NCBI RefSeq assembly: GCF_903679515.1
Contig: NZ_CAHOYM010000003.1
Span: forward strand, 60,264-118,888
Source: Bartonella gabonensis
GTDB taxonomy: Bacteria; Pseudomonadota; Alphaproteobacteria; Rhizobiales; Rhizobiaceae
Reading direction: 5' to 3'
DNA: 58,625 nucleotides
The translations under genes were made by a program, and so were the position numbers. Below are positions 43,671-53,804 of the stretch, one piece after another (the first letter of the stretch is position 1; each line of letters opens with the position of its first letter). The notes beneath the pieces are model-generated. The model was not told the origin of the DNA and did not search any database. It was given only the letters and a program-made list of their open reading frames with translations.

Positions 43671-43700
43671 AATAAAGCCTATTTTTTAATAGGCTTTATT
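43671..43700. terminator. Bidirectional terminator between ppa and the DUF167 gene
   Basis: A perfect 13-bp stem, AATAAAGCCTATT (43671-43683) with AATAGGCTTTATT (43688-43700), has a TTTT loop. T-rich flanks on both strands fit its place between two convergent genes. Confidence 0.8.
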
Positions 43701-43703
43701 TCT

Positions 43704-44018
43704 TTACGAGATACAATCTCTGAGGGATTGCCATATCTGCTTTAACTCTTCTAAATGTGTTGAAAAGTAAAGCTGTTTGTAGCGAGATACTGCACCGCTT
43801 TTTAGAGAAATAGAAGAAGATGGAATTTTCCACTGTTTCGCAAGAAATTTAATGAGGGCTTTATTTGCTTTTCCATCTTCAGGAACAGCACGAAGACGTA
43901 TAACAAGATATTGTTTCTCACTATCTCGACATTCAATCCCTATTATTTTGTCAACAGATGATTTGGGAATGAGATATACAAACAAAATCAAGTTATTTTT
44001 ATCAACTTGATAAAACAT
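43704..44018 (-). CDS. DUF167/YggU-family protein
   Basis: This 104-aa protein has the family pattern LIPKSSVDKIIG, LVIRLRAVPEDGKANKALIKFLAKQWKIP and SISLKSGAVSRYKQL. The function of YggU/DUF167 proteins is unknown; the fold is a small alpha/beta domain. It follows the YggT gene by 22 bp, the usual yggT-yggU pairing. Confidence 0.87.
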   Translation of the reverse strand: MFYQVDKNNLILFVYLIPKSSVDKIIGIECRDSEKQYLVIRLRAVPEDGKANKALIKFLAKQWKIPSSSISLKSGAVSRYKQLYFSTHLEELKQIWQSLRDCIS

Positions 44019-44040
44019 GTATTTACCTTAAGTCATATTT

Positions 44041-44334
44041 CTATAAATACATATTTATGTAAGCGCGCCACATAAAATTACGAATAAAATAAATAATAAT
44101 GAATACCACAATAGGCGAAATATCAATTGTTCCCAAATTCGGTAAAATCTGCCGGATAGGGCTTAGAACGGGATTTGTAAGGCGGTATAGAAAGTTTCCT
44201 ATTAAAACAACAAAGCGATTGCGCGAATTTATGATATTAAAGACATAAAGCCAAGAAAAAATAACACTGGCGATTAAAATATAAATATAAATCTCAAAAA
44301 TCAAATCAATCGTTTGAAGTAATGCATAAACCAT
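44041..44334 (-). CDS. YggT-family membrane protein
   Basis: A 97-aa inner-membrane protein with two hydrophobic segments ([20 protein letters not shown] and the C-terminal [13 protein letters not shown]). Between them lies the family motif [16 protein letters not shown]. YggT proteins are linked to osmotic tolerance and membrane assembly, but the mechanism is unknown. It is paired with the DUF167 gene. Confidence 0.87.
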   Translation of the reverse strand: MVYALLQTIDLIFEIYIYILIASVIFSWLYVFNIINSRNRFVVLIGNFLYRLTNPVLSPIRQILPNLGTIDISPIVVFIIIYFIRNFMWRAYINMYL

Positions 44335-44660
44335 GCGGTATCTCTTTCAATCAAGGAAACAGAAAAGCGTATAGAAAGCCTTAAGAATCTGTATATATTG
44401 AATAATAGTTTTACATCCCAAAATCTCATGAATAAAAAACTAAATATTCCAAATTCTTCACTCTCTATTTAATGATGATACCTCAAGAAAACAAATATCA
44501 AAATTAAAAATAGTGCAATAAAAATAGAAGAAACAGAAAATAATCTGAAAACTTTAAAAGCACTAAAATTATAGCGTTAATCTTAAAACTCATCGTTTTA
44601 ATGATCAATCTATGCGTACAAACTAAAGGCGGCCTTAAAAGGCCGCTTTTATTTTTAAAA
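44335..44660. other. 326-bp gap between yggT and ialB
   Basis: This AT-rich stretch should hold the yggT promoter. A GC-rich terminator sits at its right end. Nothing else was recognised. Confidence 0.4.
44625..44656 (-). terminator. GC-rich terminator after ialB
   Basis: GCGGCC (44629-44634) pairs with GGCCGC (44641-44646), extended by AAAG/TTTT, with a TTAAAA loop. It lies just beyond the ialB stop. The best T-run is on the plus strand (TTTTATTTTT), so it may work both ways. Confidence 0.65.
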
Positions 44661-45221
44661 TTATTTCTGCAAAGCAGTCAAACGGTTAAGAGCATTACTA
44701 AAACCATTTAGCTGAACAAACAAATCATTCAAAGGTGGTTCACCTGCAGCAGCAATTGTCATCGCTAACTTTAATTGTTTTCCAGAACGTAAAGCAGCTA
44801 CGTGATTTTTATCAAAAACGACTGGAACCATACAACCTGCTGGTACACAAGTCCGAATACCGGTTTCAATAACAGCTTTTCCCTCATCAACTTGTAAACG
44901 AACAGGCTTAGAAACCAAAATGCCAAAAGGAACTGTTAAATTACCCGATACGACACCCTCAGCATTGAGAATAAGGGTCATAGCCACAACAACACGCCCC
45001 TGCTCATTCACTTCTTGACGGTGCATAAAGCAAACTTTTTTCCCTTCTTGTAACCCACAATTAATGGTCCACAAGCCGTAGGTTTCAGTCAAAGAAGAAG
45101 CTCCATTTGGCAATGTCGCTGCTGTCTCTTTCGTTGCAGAAGGCTTTGAATTTGTTGCAAATGCAACAGATGAAATACTCAAGAGAGTACAAACTATCAG
45201 TAAATTAAATAACTTTTTCAT
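44661..45221 (-). CDS. ialB: IalB, invasion-associated locus protein B
   Basis: From ATG 45221 the protein is 186 aa, the length reported for Bartonella IalB. It has a signal peptide (MKKLFNLLIVCTLLSISSVAFA), the family core GLWTINCGLQEGKKVCFMHRQ, and the second cysteine pair in TCVPAGCMVPVVF. IalB promotes erythrocyte entry together with IalA in B. bacilliformis and is an envelope protein; its biochemistry is unresolved. It lies 110 bp downstream of ialA on the same strand. The frame to 45266 adds non-homologous residues. Confidence 0.94.
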   Translation of the reverse strand: MKKLFNLLIVCTLLSISSVAFATNSKPSATKETAATLPNGASSLTETYGLWTINCGLQEGKKVCFMHRQEVNEQGRVVVAMTLILNAEGVVSGNLTVPFGILVSKPVRLQVDEGKAVIETGIRTCVPAGCMVPVVFDKNHVAALRSGKQLKLAMTIAAAGEPPLNDLFVQLNGFSNALNRLTALQK

Positions 45222-45331
45222 TTTTATATTCCTGTTCTTTACATAAAAGAAAAACATGTTTACCATCTATAAATAATATACATCATATAAAGCATCTTCA
45301 TAAAAAGAGCTTTCTTATAGTCATATAGCTT

Positions 45332-45853
45332 TTATAATGACCTAAGGCTACCTCGAAATTCTTTGACAACTCTCATGTAGACATGCTTTTTAAAAGAAAC
45401 AGCAATCGAAGGAAGGGCTTCTAGATCAATCCATTTCCATTGATCGAATTCCGCTTTATTGCCATCTGGTGGCGGATTAATCACAATTTCAGAGAGCTCT
45501 CCCGTAAACTGGAAAGCAAACCATTTTTGCGTTTGCCCACGATATTTATTGCTTAATGTGCACGCAACAAGTTCTTGTGGAAAATCATAATGGAACCAAT
45601 TTTGTGCTTCTTTAATCAACTTTATAGATCGAATACCTGTTTCTTCATAAAGTTCTCGATATGCTGCATCTAATGGCTTTTCATCTTCATCAATTCCTCC
45701 TTGAGGAAGTTGCCAACGATGAGATCTATCAATATCTGCATGAGCTGACGCCATTAAACGACGCCCAACCCAAACTTTACCCTCATGATTAAAGACAACA
45801 ATTCCAACACATTTGCGATAAGGAAGAGTCTTTAAGTTAACATCTGCATCCAT
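45332..45853 (-). CDS. ialA: IalA/RppH, NUDIX (di)nucleoside polyphosphate hydrolase
   Basis: This 173-aa NUDIX hydrolase carries the full Nudix box, GGIDEDEKPLDAAYREL followed by YEETGI (about 52-74). Bartonella IalA cleaves dinucleoside polyphosphates such as Ap4A; as an RppH homologue it may also remove 5' pyrophosphate from mRNA. The sequence contains the RppH-like RHRWQLPQGG-type segment (SHRWQLPQGG) and QKWFAFQF. It is cytosolic. It lies 39 bp downstream of ctpA and upstream of ialB, the published ctpA-ialA-ialB arrangement. Confidence 0.95.
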   Translation of the reverse strand: MDADVNLKTLPYRKCVGIVVFNHEGKVWVGRRLMASAHADIDRSHRWQLPQGGIDEDEKPLDAAYRELYEETGIRSIKLIKEAQNWFHYDFPQELVACTLSNKYRGQTQKWFAFQFTGELSEIVINPPPDGNKAEFDQWKWIDLEALPSIAVSFKKHVYMRVVKEFRGSLRSL

Positions 45854-45891
45854 TTATATTCCTCAAAAGCGTAAGCTATAGATATCATTTC

Positions 45892-47202
45892 TCACTTTAA
45901 TATATCCTTATTGGAATCTGGTGGAAATGCTGCATTTGCCATCTCACCCCGTAACAGTTTATAAGCCTCATTCAATTGAATATCATCCTTAGGATCTTTC
46001 GGAACAAAAGCAGCTGAACCAGATCCTTTATTGCTTTCTCGTTTCCCTTTGATATGCCCTTTTAATGCAGACTCACCAATTTTTACATCATAACCCTTAT
46101 ATTTTTCAGGAAGTGGTTGCTCTACAATAATATCAGGTGTGATCCCTGTTCCTTGAATAGAAGTGCCAGATGGCGTGTAATACAGTGCTGTTGTTAAACG
46201 TAAAGCTCCATTTTCACCCAAAGGAATAATCGTTTGGACAGATCCTTTACCAAAAGACTGTGTCCCTAAAATTGTTGCACGACGATGATCTTGTAGTGCA
46301 CCTGCAACAATTTCAGAAGCACTTGCCGAACCACCATTGATAAGAACAATGAGTGGTTTTCCATTAGTAACATCCCCAGACTTAGCATCAAATCTCGTCA
46401 CATCGCTCTTTTGGCGTCCACGAGTCGACACAATCTCACCTTTATTGAGAAAAACACTCGAAACATTAACAGCTTGATCTAAAAGTCCACCCGGATTAAG
46501 CCGCAAATCAAGGACGTAACCTTTTAATTTCCCTTCAGGAATTTTAGATTGGATATCTTTAATTGCTGCCAGAAGATTATTCAATGTCTGCTCAGAAAAC
46601 TGGATAACTCTTAAATATCCAATGTCACCCTCAACGCGATATTTCACCGCTTTTACCTTGATAATGTCACGAATAATCTTAATTTCAAATGGCTTATCAA
46701 CGCCAGAACGAATAATTGTCAAAGTAATTGGCGTTCCAGGAGCCCCTCGCATCTTATTAACAGCTTCATTCAATGTTTGTCCATTCGTTTGTACATCGTC
46801 AATTTTTGAAATAAGATCTCCTGCTAGAATGCCTGCTTTTGAAGCGGGGGTATCATCCATCGGTGAAACAACTTTAATTAAGTTTTTTTCCATAGTGACC
46901 TCAATACCGAGACCTCCGAATTCTCCTTTCGTAGAATCGCGCATATCTTTAGCTTCTTCAGCATTCAAATAAGATGAATGGGGATCCAGTGATGTGAGCA
47001 TGCCATTGATAGCATTTTCAATAAGCTTTTTATCATCTGGAACTGTGACGTATTGCTTACGCACACGCTCAAAAACATCGCCAAATATGGCCAACTTTTT
47101 ATATGCGTTATCTTCATTATTCGCAGCAACAGACTGCACCATAATCATTGAACAGGCGCCGAGCAATACCCCAGCGACCAAAAGAATAACTTTACGAATC
47201 AT
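45892..47202 (-). CDS. ctpA: CtpA, carboxy-terminal processing protease (S41)
   Basis: A periplasmic serine protease of 436 aa. Signal peptide MIRKVILLVAGVLLGACSMI, a PDZ domain (about 95-175, GLGIEVTMEKNLIKVVSPMDD), and the S41 catalytic core with the serine in NGGSASASEIVAGAL and the lysine in GTQSFGKGSVQT. It trims C-termini of exported proteins. The ATG overlaps the end of the envC-like gene by 11 bp, suggesting coupling; in other bacteria Ctp proteases and LytM factors act together on peptidoglycan hydrolase control. Confidence 0.96.
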   Translation of the reverse strand: MIRKVILLVAGVLLGACSMIMVQSVAANNEDNAYKKLAIFGDVFERVRKQYVTVPDDKKLIENAINGMLTSLDPHSSYLNAEEAKDMRDSTKGEFGGLGIEVTMEKNLIKVVSPMDDTPASKAGILAGDLISKIDDVQTNGQTLNEAVNKMRGAPGTPITLTIIRSGVDKPFEIKIIRDIIKVKAVKYRVEGDIGYLRVIQFSEQTLNNLLAAIKDIQSKIPEGKLKGYVLDLRLNPGGLLDQAVNVSSVFLNKGEIVSTRGRQKSDVTRFDAKSGDVTNGKPLIVLINGGSASASEIVAGALQDHRRATILGTQSFGKGSVQTIIPLGENGALRLTTALYYTPSGTSIQGTGITPDIIVEQPLPEKYKGYDVKIGESALKGHIKGKRESNKGSGSAAFVPKDPKDDIQLNEAYKLLRGEMANAAFPPDSNKDILK

Positions 47203-48460
47203 TTTGGCTCCTTCTCATTTTTTCAGTCTGCCACCAAGGGATTGGATTTACAGGCTTTCCCTGCTTTCTAAACTCAATGTAAAGCATTGGAGCAGCTTTT
47301 CCTATATCCAATGCAACACTATTTGCAATAAATTGCATCCCCATCATACCTAGGGGCTCGCCTGAAAGAACAAACTGCCCCTGTTTTACATTAATTTTCG
47401 ACATTCCGGTAAGAATGATATGATAACCATTTCCAACATTGAGAATAATTAACTGTCCGTAAGAACGAAATGGCCCAGCAAAAGCAACAAGAGCATCTGC
47501 AGGCGATATAACAACAGCCCCTGACTCTGTTTCTATCGTCTCACCAAAACGCGTAATCTGCGAATTCTTATGAGAATATCGAATTCTTTTTCCAGAAACA
47601 GGAAAAAGTAAAGAACCTTTTTGGCTTTCAAAATTGGATTGCTCTAACAATTGTAAACTTTTCCGTATCTGTATTGATGAATCAGAGCTAAGTTTTGACT
47701 GACGCTCAAGCTCTAAAATCAATTCTTCCAAAGACTGAGCTTTTTTAGCAAAAGCAATATTTTTTCGTTGCTGTTCTATAAGTTCTTTTTCTGATTTTTT
47801 TTGTAGTTTGTTTTTTTTGTCTAATAAAAGCTCTAGACGTTTTCGCTCCTCTGCTTGACTTTGTAGTTTTGTCTTTAACGTCTTATATTCTGTAGTAATG
47901 GAATTGCTTAAATTGGTCAATTCTTGGAGTTTCTCTTTTAAATCTCGTGTTTTCTCTTGCATCTGAGGAATGACAGTCCCTAATAAAACAGAACTGCGCA
48001 TAGAAGCCAACACATCCTTTGGTTGTATCATAAGAGCTGGAGGTGGATTTAATCCCATACGTTCTAAAATTGCAAGAACTTCCGCAAATTCAGCACGACG
48101 GCTTTTTAAACTTTGATAGACTTGTAACCGCTTTTCTATCATTTTTTTAAGCTTTTCTTCCCTTTCAGCAATATCATCTGCAATTTTACGTTCTTCTTGA
48201 GCAGCTTTTATGAGCGCTTCACTCAAAACACGTTGATCTTTTTTTAAATGCTCAACTTGACGCGTAAGAACAACAACACGCTCACGCGAAAGTGAAATAT
48301 TTTGGCGAATTTCTCCTAATTCTTTATGTACTTCTATACTCCTCACTGTATCTTCTGCATGCGATACAGAAAAACAAAAAAATATACTCAAGAGCAAAAT
48401 GACAAATATCACGCATTCCCCATATAAATATCGCATCTTTCTATGAAGAAGCCTTTTCAT
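47192..48460 (-). CDS. EnvC-like coiled-coil protein with degenerate LytM/M23 domain
   Basis: This 422-aa periplasmic protein has a signal segment (CVIFVILLLSIFFCFSVSHA), a long coiled coil (about 45-270, rich in Leu, Lys, Glu) and a C-terminal M23 fold. The zinc ligands of active M23 enzymes are absent: the first motif reads SHKNSQITRFGETI, and the usual HxH is replaced in YHIILTGMSKI. This is the pattern of EnvC, which activates amidases at the septum. It overlaps ctpA by 11 bp and follows rlmH by 110 bp. Confidence 0.88.
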   Translation of the reverse strand: MKRLLHRKMRYLYGECVIFVILLLSIFFCFSVSHAEDTVRSIEVHKELGEIRQNISLSRERVVVLTRQVEHLKKDQRVLSEALIKAAQEERKIADDIAEREEKLKKMIEKRLQVYQSLKSRRAEFAEVLAILERMGLNPPPALMIQPKDVLASMRSSVLLGTVIPQMQEKTRDLKEKLQELTNLSNSITTEYKTLKTKLQSQAEERKRLELLLDKKNKLQKKSEKELIEQQRKNIAFAKKAQSLEELILELERQSKLSSDSSIQIRKSLQLLEQSNFESQKGSLLFPVSGKRIRYSHKNSQITRFGETIETESGAVVISPADALVAFAGPFRSYGQLIILNVGNGYHIILTGMSKINVKQGQFVLSGEPLGMMGMQFIANSVALDIGKAAPMLYIEFRKQGKPVNPIPWWQTEKMRRSQNDS

Positions 48461-48570
48461 TTGAAAAAACCATCACACCTCATCATATATACGAGAGATG
48501 CTTTAAATGGTGTCGGCTAAAACTATATTAATAAATATATAAATAAGTGCTAAAAATTGAACAAAAATAT

Positions 48571-49053
48571 TTAAAAACGATGATATGGATGATGATTTGC
48601 AATTGTTACAGCACGATAAAGTTGTTCTGTAAGAAGAATACGTGCAATTTGATGAGGCCACGTCATAAAACCGAAAGATAAAAGAAAATCAGCACGATTC
48701 CTTATCTTTTCATCATGCCCATCAGGTCCCCCTAAAGCAATAATGACATCTCGAATGCCTTCATCACGATAACACCCTAATTTTTCAGCAAAAGCAGCTG
48801 AAGAAATCGACTCTCCACGCTCATCAAGCACAATTAATCGACATTTTTCAGGTAAAAATTCAATAAGTCTCCTTCCCTCTTCCTCCATACGTTGGCATGC
48901 TGTTTGAGAACGACTTTCTTGTATTTCCTGTAACTTTTTAAAATGAAATCCTACAGCTCCGGAACTTTTAGAAAAACGATCCAAATAATGCTGAACCAAT
49001 TTTTGCTCCGCCCCACTTTTCATACGACCAACCGCAAAAATAGAAATTTGCAT
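48571..49053 (-). CDS. rlmH: RlmH, 23S rRNA pseudouridine-1915 N3-methyltransferase
   Basis: A 160-aa SPOUT-class methyltransferase acting on helix 69 of 23S rRNA in assembled ribosomes. Family motifs: IVLDERGESISS, IIALGGPDGHDEKIRNRAD and the C-terminal HQIARILLTEQLYRA with HHPYHR. It starts 1 bp after the rsfS stop, so the two ribosome factors are coupled. Confidence 0.96.
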   Translation of the reverse strand: MQISIFAVGRMKSGAEQKLVQHYLDRFSKSSGAVGFHFKKLQEIQESRSQTACQRMEEEGRRLIEFLPEKCRLIVLDERGESISSAAFAEKLGCYRDEGIRDVIIALGGPDGHDEKIRNRADFLLSFGFMTWPHQIARILLTEQLYRAVTIANHHPYHRF

Positions 49054-49054
49054 T

Positions 49055-49441
49055 TTAATGATCTCCGAAGAGTATCGATGTTGTATTGTTTAAATCTGGA
49101 GCCATCCACATTTTTTCTAAATTATAAAAAAGACGAATTTCCGGACGAAAAAGGTGAATGATAATATCCCCCGTATCAATCAACACCCAATCGCCTCCAG
49201 AAAGCCCTTCTACACGGGCAAGGCTCTGTCCACTGTCTTTCCAAGTGCGTAACAAATGATCGGCAACAGAAGATACATGACGCTGCGAATTTGCCGAAGC
49301 TATAACCATATAATCAGCTAAAGATGACTTCCCTTGAATATCAACCGCAATAATATCTTCTGCTTTTGTATCTTCTAAACTCTTGAGAATAATTTCAAGA
49401 CTCTCCTTAACAGAAAAAACTTTTTTTTCTTTTAAGGGCAT
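49055..49441 (-). CDS. rsfS: RsfS, ribosomal silencing factor
   Basis: This 128-aa factor binds L14 and blocks subunit joining, slowing translation in starvation. The core LADYMVIASANSQRHVSSVADHL, GDWVLIDTGDIIIHLFRPEIRLFYNLEKMW is typical. It starts a unit with rlmH; a terminator at 49510-49533 separates it from nadD, so it must have its own promoter within the 110-bp gap. Confidence 0.95.
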   Translation of the reverse strand: MPLKEKKVFSVKESLEIILKSLEDTKAEDIIAVDIQGKSSLADYMVIASANSQRHVSSVADHLLRTWKDSGQSLARVEGLSGGDWVLIDTGDIIIHLFRPEIRLFYNLEKMWMAPDLNNTTSILFGDH

Positions 49442-49509
49442 AATATCGTAAGAGTGGTTTTGTACAACGTTTTTCAGATCAATATTCCTTTCTTATTGTT
49501 GTAGAATGT

Positions 49510-49533
49510 AAAAAAAACTTCTCTAAAGAGAAG
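49510..49533 (-). terminator. Rho-independent terminator after nadD
   Basis: On the minus strand, CTTCTC-TTTA-GAGAAG (49533-49518) is followed by eight T (49517-49510). It is placed just beyond the nadD stop (49552). Confidence 0.8.
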
Positions 49534-49551
49534 CAGAATCTTATAAATTGT

Positions 49552-50178
49552 TCAAGAAAAATCATTCTTCTTCAAACGAAGGTTTGTCGAAGATTGAAAA
49601 GATAAAGGTCCATGCAAATAAGTCCAAACGGGTGGTTTTATAAAAGGCAATCGCTCACTTTCTCTTTCATCCAAACGAAACTGACGATAAATGTGTGCCA
49701 TAGGAGAAGAGAGGGCTGACTTATTGCCTAAAGGGCGATCAATAATTGCAACAGGAAGCATAGAGACAATATCACGCCATCGATACCAATGATGAATGAT
49801 TGTAAAACTATCTGCCCCTATAATCCATACAAAATTTACGCCACTGTAATGGGTAAGAATATGAAAAATCGTATCGATTGATACTTTGCTTCCTATAGCC
49901 TGCTCAAAACCTGTTAAGCGAATTTTCGGATGATCAATAAGCTTAAAACTTAATCGCATTCTCTCCTCTAAAGAAGGTAACTGTGTATAATCCTTTAAAG
50001 GATTCCCTGGAGTGACCATCCACCATAACTGATCCAGAAGCAAACGCCGAATAGCAATTTTGGCAACAAGAAGATGCCCCGCATGCGGTGGATTAAAGGA
50101 ACCACCAAAAAGACCCACAACATTGGATCTCTCAACATGTGGCATACGATTTTTCCATGGAAAAAATGGATTTTTCAA
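49552..50178 (-). CDS. nadD: Nicotinate-nucleotide adenylyltransferase
   Basis: NadD adenylates nicotinate mononucleotide in NAD synthesis. Up to 208 aa. The nucleotidyltransferase start [20 protein letters not shown] carries the HxGH motif, and [19 protein letters not shown] and ISSTNLR-like RLKKND (end: SSTNLRLKK) match the family. The frame opens with TTG 50178, overlapping the proA stop by 4 bp; an in-frame ATG at 50145 would start nearer the conserved region. It ends the obgE-proB-proA-nadD unit. Confidence 0.94.
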   Translation of the reverse strand: MKNPFFPWKNRMPHVERSNVVGLFGGSFNPPHAGHLLVAKIAIRRLLLDQLWWMVTPGNPLKDYTQLPSLEERMRLSFKLIDHPKIRLTGFEQAIGSKVSIDTIFHILTHYSGVNFVWIIGADSFTIIHHWYRWRDIVSMLPVAIIDRPLGNKSALSSPMAHIYRQFRLDERESERLPFIKPPVWTYLHGPLSFQSSTNLRLKKNDFS

Positions 50179-51431
50179 GCTCTAACCTGTCCATTTCCTT
50201 TAACATGATATTGAAATGATGTCAGTTGTTCAACACCTATGGGACCACGTGCATGCATTTTTCCCGTTGCAATACCAATTTCCATCCCAAAACCAAATTC
50301 ACCTCCATCAGCAAATTGTGTGGACGCATTGTGCAATAAAATAGCTGAATCCAAATGATTAAAAAATTTCTTCACCACTTCCCTATCCTCAGCAATAATC
50401 GATTCCGTATGTCCTGATGAATAACGCTTAATATGAGAAATGGCTCCTTCAACTCCTTCAACCGTTTTAACAGAAAGAATAGCATCAAGATATTCATGTG
50501 ACCAATCTTCTTCAGAGGCTAACTTTACATCTGGCAGAAGAAACGCAATATCTTCTGTGGCACGGATTTCACACCCCTTCTCCTGTAAAGCAGTCAAAAC
50601 AGGAAGAAATTTTTTTAATGCCTTGTTGTCAATGAGTACTGTTTCAACAGCACCACATATCCCTATCCGACGCAACTTCGCATTTAAAACAATATTGCGC
50701 GCCATATCCAAATCCGCTGATTTATCAATATAAATATGACAAAGCCCCTCTAAATGGGCAAAAATTGGAACACGTGCATCAGACTGAACGCGCTCAACAA
50801 GCCTCTTTCCACCACGTGGCACGATCACATCAATCGCTCCATCCAATCCTTTGAGCATTTCCCCAACGGCAGCGCGATCTGTCGTTTCAATCATTTGAAT
50901 CGCATCTTCAGGTAAACCAGAGTGCTTTAAACCCTGCACCAACGCACAATGAAGAGCATGTGAAGAATGAAAACTATCCGAACCACCACGCAAAATCGCG
51001 GCATTGCCCGCTTTTAAGCATAAAGCACTCGCATCAACTGTAACATTTGGGCGACTTTCATAAATAATGCCAATTACACCAAGAGGTGTCCTTACACGAC
51101 TTATATGAAGCCCATTGGGGCGTGTCCACGCACTCATGACCTGCCCAACAGGATCAGATAAACAAGCAACTTGACGAACACTGTCTATCATTGCACCCAA
51201 ACGCAATTCATCTAATTTGAGCCGATCAACTATTGCAGCTTTCAAATTATTCTGAGCAGCCTTCTCTAAATCCAGACAATTCGCCCGTAAAATTTTATCT
51301 GAGTGAGCCTCTAGGCTTAAAGCGATCATTTCCAACGCATTGTTCTTTTGCTCAGAAGAAGCAACAGCCAATACTGCAGCGGCATAGCGTGCTTTTTGCC
51401 CCATCTCTTTCATTTGTTCTTCTAAAGTCAT
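50175..51431 (-). CDS. proA: Gamma-glutamyl phosphate reductase
   Basis: ProA reduces glutamyl-5-phosphate to the semialdehyde in proline synthesis. From ATG 51431 it is 418 aa; GTG 51443 is an alternative. The active-site cysteine lies in [16 protein letters not shown], with [21 protein letters not shown] and [21 protein letters not shown] also typical. It follows proB by 44 bp and overlaps nadD. Confidence 0.96.
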   Translation of the reverse strand: MTLEEQMKEMGQKARYAAAVLAVASSEQKNNALEMIALSLEAHSDKILRANCLDLEKAAQNNLKAAIVDRLKLDELRLGAMIDSVRQVACLSDPVGQVMSAWTRPNGLHISRVRTPLGVIGIIYESRPNVTVDASALCLKAGNAAILRGGSDSFHSSHALHCALVQGLKHSGLPEDAIQMIETTDRAAVGEMLKGLDGAIDVIVPRGGKRLVERVQSDARVPIFAHLEGLCHIYIDKSADLDMARNIVLNAKLRRIGICGAVETVLIDNKALKKFLPVLTALQEKGCEIRATEDIAFLLPDVKLASEEDWSHEYLDAILSVKTVEGVEGAISHIKRYSSGHTESIIAEDREVVKKFFNHLDSAILLHNASTQFADGGEFGFGMEIGIATGKMHARGPIGVEQLTSFQYHVKGNGQVRA

Positions 51432-51475
51432 CGTATCATTCACTCTACCCAAACAATAAAACAAAAATAACTTTT

Positions 51476-52615
51476 TTAAACAGAATTGGTCAAGCAGCGT
51501 AAAATCATATCATTACGATGCACCATAGCAGAGCGTACCTCATACCCAAGAATCGATTCTATTTCTTCGCTTTTACGCCCTATAATGCGTACAGCTTCTT
51601 CTTTTCCATAGCTTACAAGTCCACGCGCAATCTCAACCCCATTTGTATCAACAATTGCAACTGTATCCCCACGATGGAAATTTCCCTCAACAGCAATAAC
51701 CCCTGCTGCTAATAATGATTTTCCTGCTTCAAGAGCCTTAATGGCTCCTTGATCAATCGTCAAAATACCAGACGGATCTAAATGACCAGAAATCCATGTT
51801 TTCCAAGCACTAACAGATTTCTCACCAGCCGCAAAAAAACTCTTGCGTTCACCTTTATCAATCGCTGCAAGAGGATTCATACGCTTGCCCGAAGTAATAA
51901 TCATCGCTGTTCCGGCAGCGTTTGCTATCTTTCCAGCATCAAGCTTGGTCTTCATTCCGCCCCGTGAAAACTCTGAAGCAGCAACATCTGCCATTTTTTC
52001 GATATCATGCGTAATGGACGCCACAAAAGGAATAAATTCAGCCGTCGGATCGCAATGGGGAGACTTTGTATAAAGACCATCAATATCAGATAAAAGTATT
52101 AAAAGATCTGCCCCCATCATTGTTGCCACACGTGCAGCTAAACGATCATTATCACCATAACGAATTTCATTGGTCGCAACAGTATCATTCTCATTAATAA
52201 CAGGTACTGCTCCAAAACGTAAAAGCACATTAATCGTCGCACGCGCATTGAGATAACGCCTTCGCTCCTCCGTATCAAATAAAGTGAGCAAAATTTGACC
52301 TGTTTTGAGTCCATGTTGTGCAAGCGCATCACCATAAGTTTTCGCTAATTCAATTTGTCCCAAAGCAGCACAAGCTTGACTTTCTTCCAATTTCAAAGCT
52401 CCCCTAGGAAGCTGTAGCAATGTCCTTCCTAAAGCAATAGCGCCTGAAGACACCAATAATATCTCTACGCCACCTTTGTGCAACTCAACAACATCATGGA
52501 TCAAGCTTTTAAGCCATTCAACCCGTAACCCCGTCTGAGGATCAACCAAAAGTGCAGATCCAATCTTAACCACGATACGTTTATAATGTGTGAGTTTTTG
52601 CAATCCAACAGCCAT
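51476..52615 (-). CDS. proB: Glutamate 5-kinase
   Basis: ProB phosphorylates glutamate, the first and feedback-regulated step of proline synthesis. From ATG 52615 it is 379 aa: amino-acid kinase domain (about 10-260) with [24 protein letters not shown] and [18 protein letters not shown], then a PUA domain (about 275-365) with [16 protein letters not shown]. The start lies 2 bp from the obgE stop; the longer frame to 52693 lies inside obgE. Confidence 0.96.
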   Translation of the reverse strand: MAVGLQKLTHYKRIVVKIGSALLVDPQTGLRVEWLKSLIHDVVELHKGGVEILLVSSGAIALGRTLLQLPRGALKLEESQACAALGQIELAKTYGDALAQHGLKTGQILLTLFDTEERRRYLNARATINVLLRFGAVPVINENDTVATNEIRYGDNDRLAARVATMMGADLLILLSDIDGLYTKSPHCDPTAEFIPFVASITHDIEKMADVAASEFSRGGMKTKLDAGKIANAAGTAMIITSGKRMNPLAAIDKGERKSFFAAGEKSVSAWKTWISGHLDPSGILTIDQGAIKALEAGKSLLAAGVIAVEGNFHRGDTVAIVDTNGVEIARGLVSYGKEEAVRIIGRKSEEIESILGYEVRSAMVHRNDMILRCLTNSV

Positions 52616-52616
52616 C

Positions 52617-53642
52617 TCAATCAATCCTGCTATCCCCACCCATCTCTTCTTTGCGTGACATTTCAATAATATGTGCACCAGCACGCAGCACACTTTCTAA
52701 ACCTTCGCGACTAACCGCCGAAAACATCATAACAGGTTGAGCTGTTACTCTTTGCAAAGCTTCCTGTTTTGTTTTACGCTCTTCAATCGTGAGAGTATCT
52801 ATCTGGCTTAAAGCGACAATTTCAGTCTTATCACTTAGATTATTTCCATATGCCTCAAATTCATGACGCACAATTTGATATGCTTTTGCAACATCTTCTT
52901 CTTGAGCAGAAATCAAATGAAGGAGTACACGACAACGTTCCACATGTCCTAAAAAACGGTCTCCAATTCCCACCCCTTCATGGGCTCCTTCAATCAACCC
53001 CGGAATATCAGCCAAAACAAATTCACGACCATCAATACGTACAACACCAAGATGAGGATGAAGTGTGGTAAAAGGATAATCTGCAATTTTTGGTTTTGCA
53101 GCCGTTACAGAAGCCAAAAAAGTTGATTTTCCGGCATTGGGTAAACCAACAAGCCCTGCATCAGCAATTAACTTCAAACGAAGCCATATTGCACGCTCTT
53201 CTCCAGCCAGCCCTGGATTTGCACGACGTGGCGCCCGATTTGTCGATGTTGTAAAGTGGAGATTACCAAAACCGCCATTCCCTCCTTTTGCAAGGCGATA
53301 GCACTGTCCAACTTGTGTTAAATCACAAATTAACGTTGTATTATCTTCTTCAAAAATTTGTGTCCCAACCGGAACTTTAAGGATTATATCATCACCCTTC
53401 TCGCCGGTCATATTACGCCCTTTGCCATGGCCTCCTGTTTTTGCTTTAAAATGTTGTTGGTAGCGATAATCAATCAGCGTGTTAAGCCCATCAACAACAA
53501 GAGCCCAAACATCACCACCCCGTCCTCCATTCCCTCCATCAGGTCCCCCAAATTCTATGAATTTTTCACGGCGAAATGATACTGCTCCAGAACCTCCATT
53601 CCCAGAACGAATATAAACTTTAGCTTGATCAAGAAATTTCAT
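52617..53642 (-). CDS. obgE: ObgE/CgtA, ribosome-associated GTPase
   Basis: A 341-aa essential GTPase for 50S assembly and stress signalling. The glycine-rich Obg domain (about 1-157) has [20 protein letters not shown]. The G domain has the P-loop [36 protein letters not shown] and SQIDTL. The start is ATG 53642, which gives the canonical [11 protein letters not shown] opening. It heads obgE-proB-proA-nadD. Confidence 0.97.
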   Translation of the reverse strand: MKFLDQAKVYIRSGNGGSGAVSFRREKFIEFGGPDGGNGGRGGDVWALVVDGLNTLIDYRYQQHFKAKTGGHGKGRNMTGEKGDDIILKVPVGTQIFEEDNTTLICDLTQVGQCYRLAKGGNGGFGNLHFTTSTNRAPRRANPGLAGEERAIWLRLKLIADAGLVGLPNAGKSTFLASVTAAKPKIADYPFTTLHPHLGVVRIDGREFVLADIPGLIEGAHEGVGIGDRFLGHVERCRVLLHLISAQEEDVAKAYQIVRHEFEAYGNNLSDKTEIVALSQIDTLTIEERKTKQEALQRVTAQPVMMFSAVSREGLESVLRAGAHIIEMSRKEEMGGDSRID

Positions 53643-53804
53643 TGGAAGCACTCACTGAGGAATCAATCTTTCTACCTCTATAGGCAATACATTAATTTTA
53701 CCAGTTTTTCACCATTGATAACAGAAAAACAGTCACTATCGCTGATAACTCTTTGAGAAAAAATCATCCCATTTAAATAAGTTAAGCCTTCTTAAAAGAA
53801 GACG

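Noticed and set aside
46622-46972. 116-codon ORF antisense to ctpA
   Set aside because: Typical shadow frame of a conserved gene; no ribosome site.
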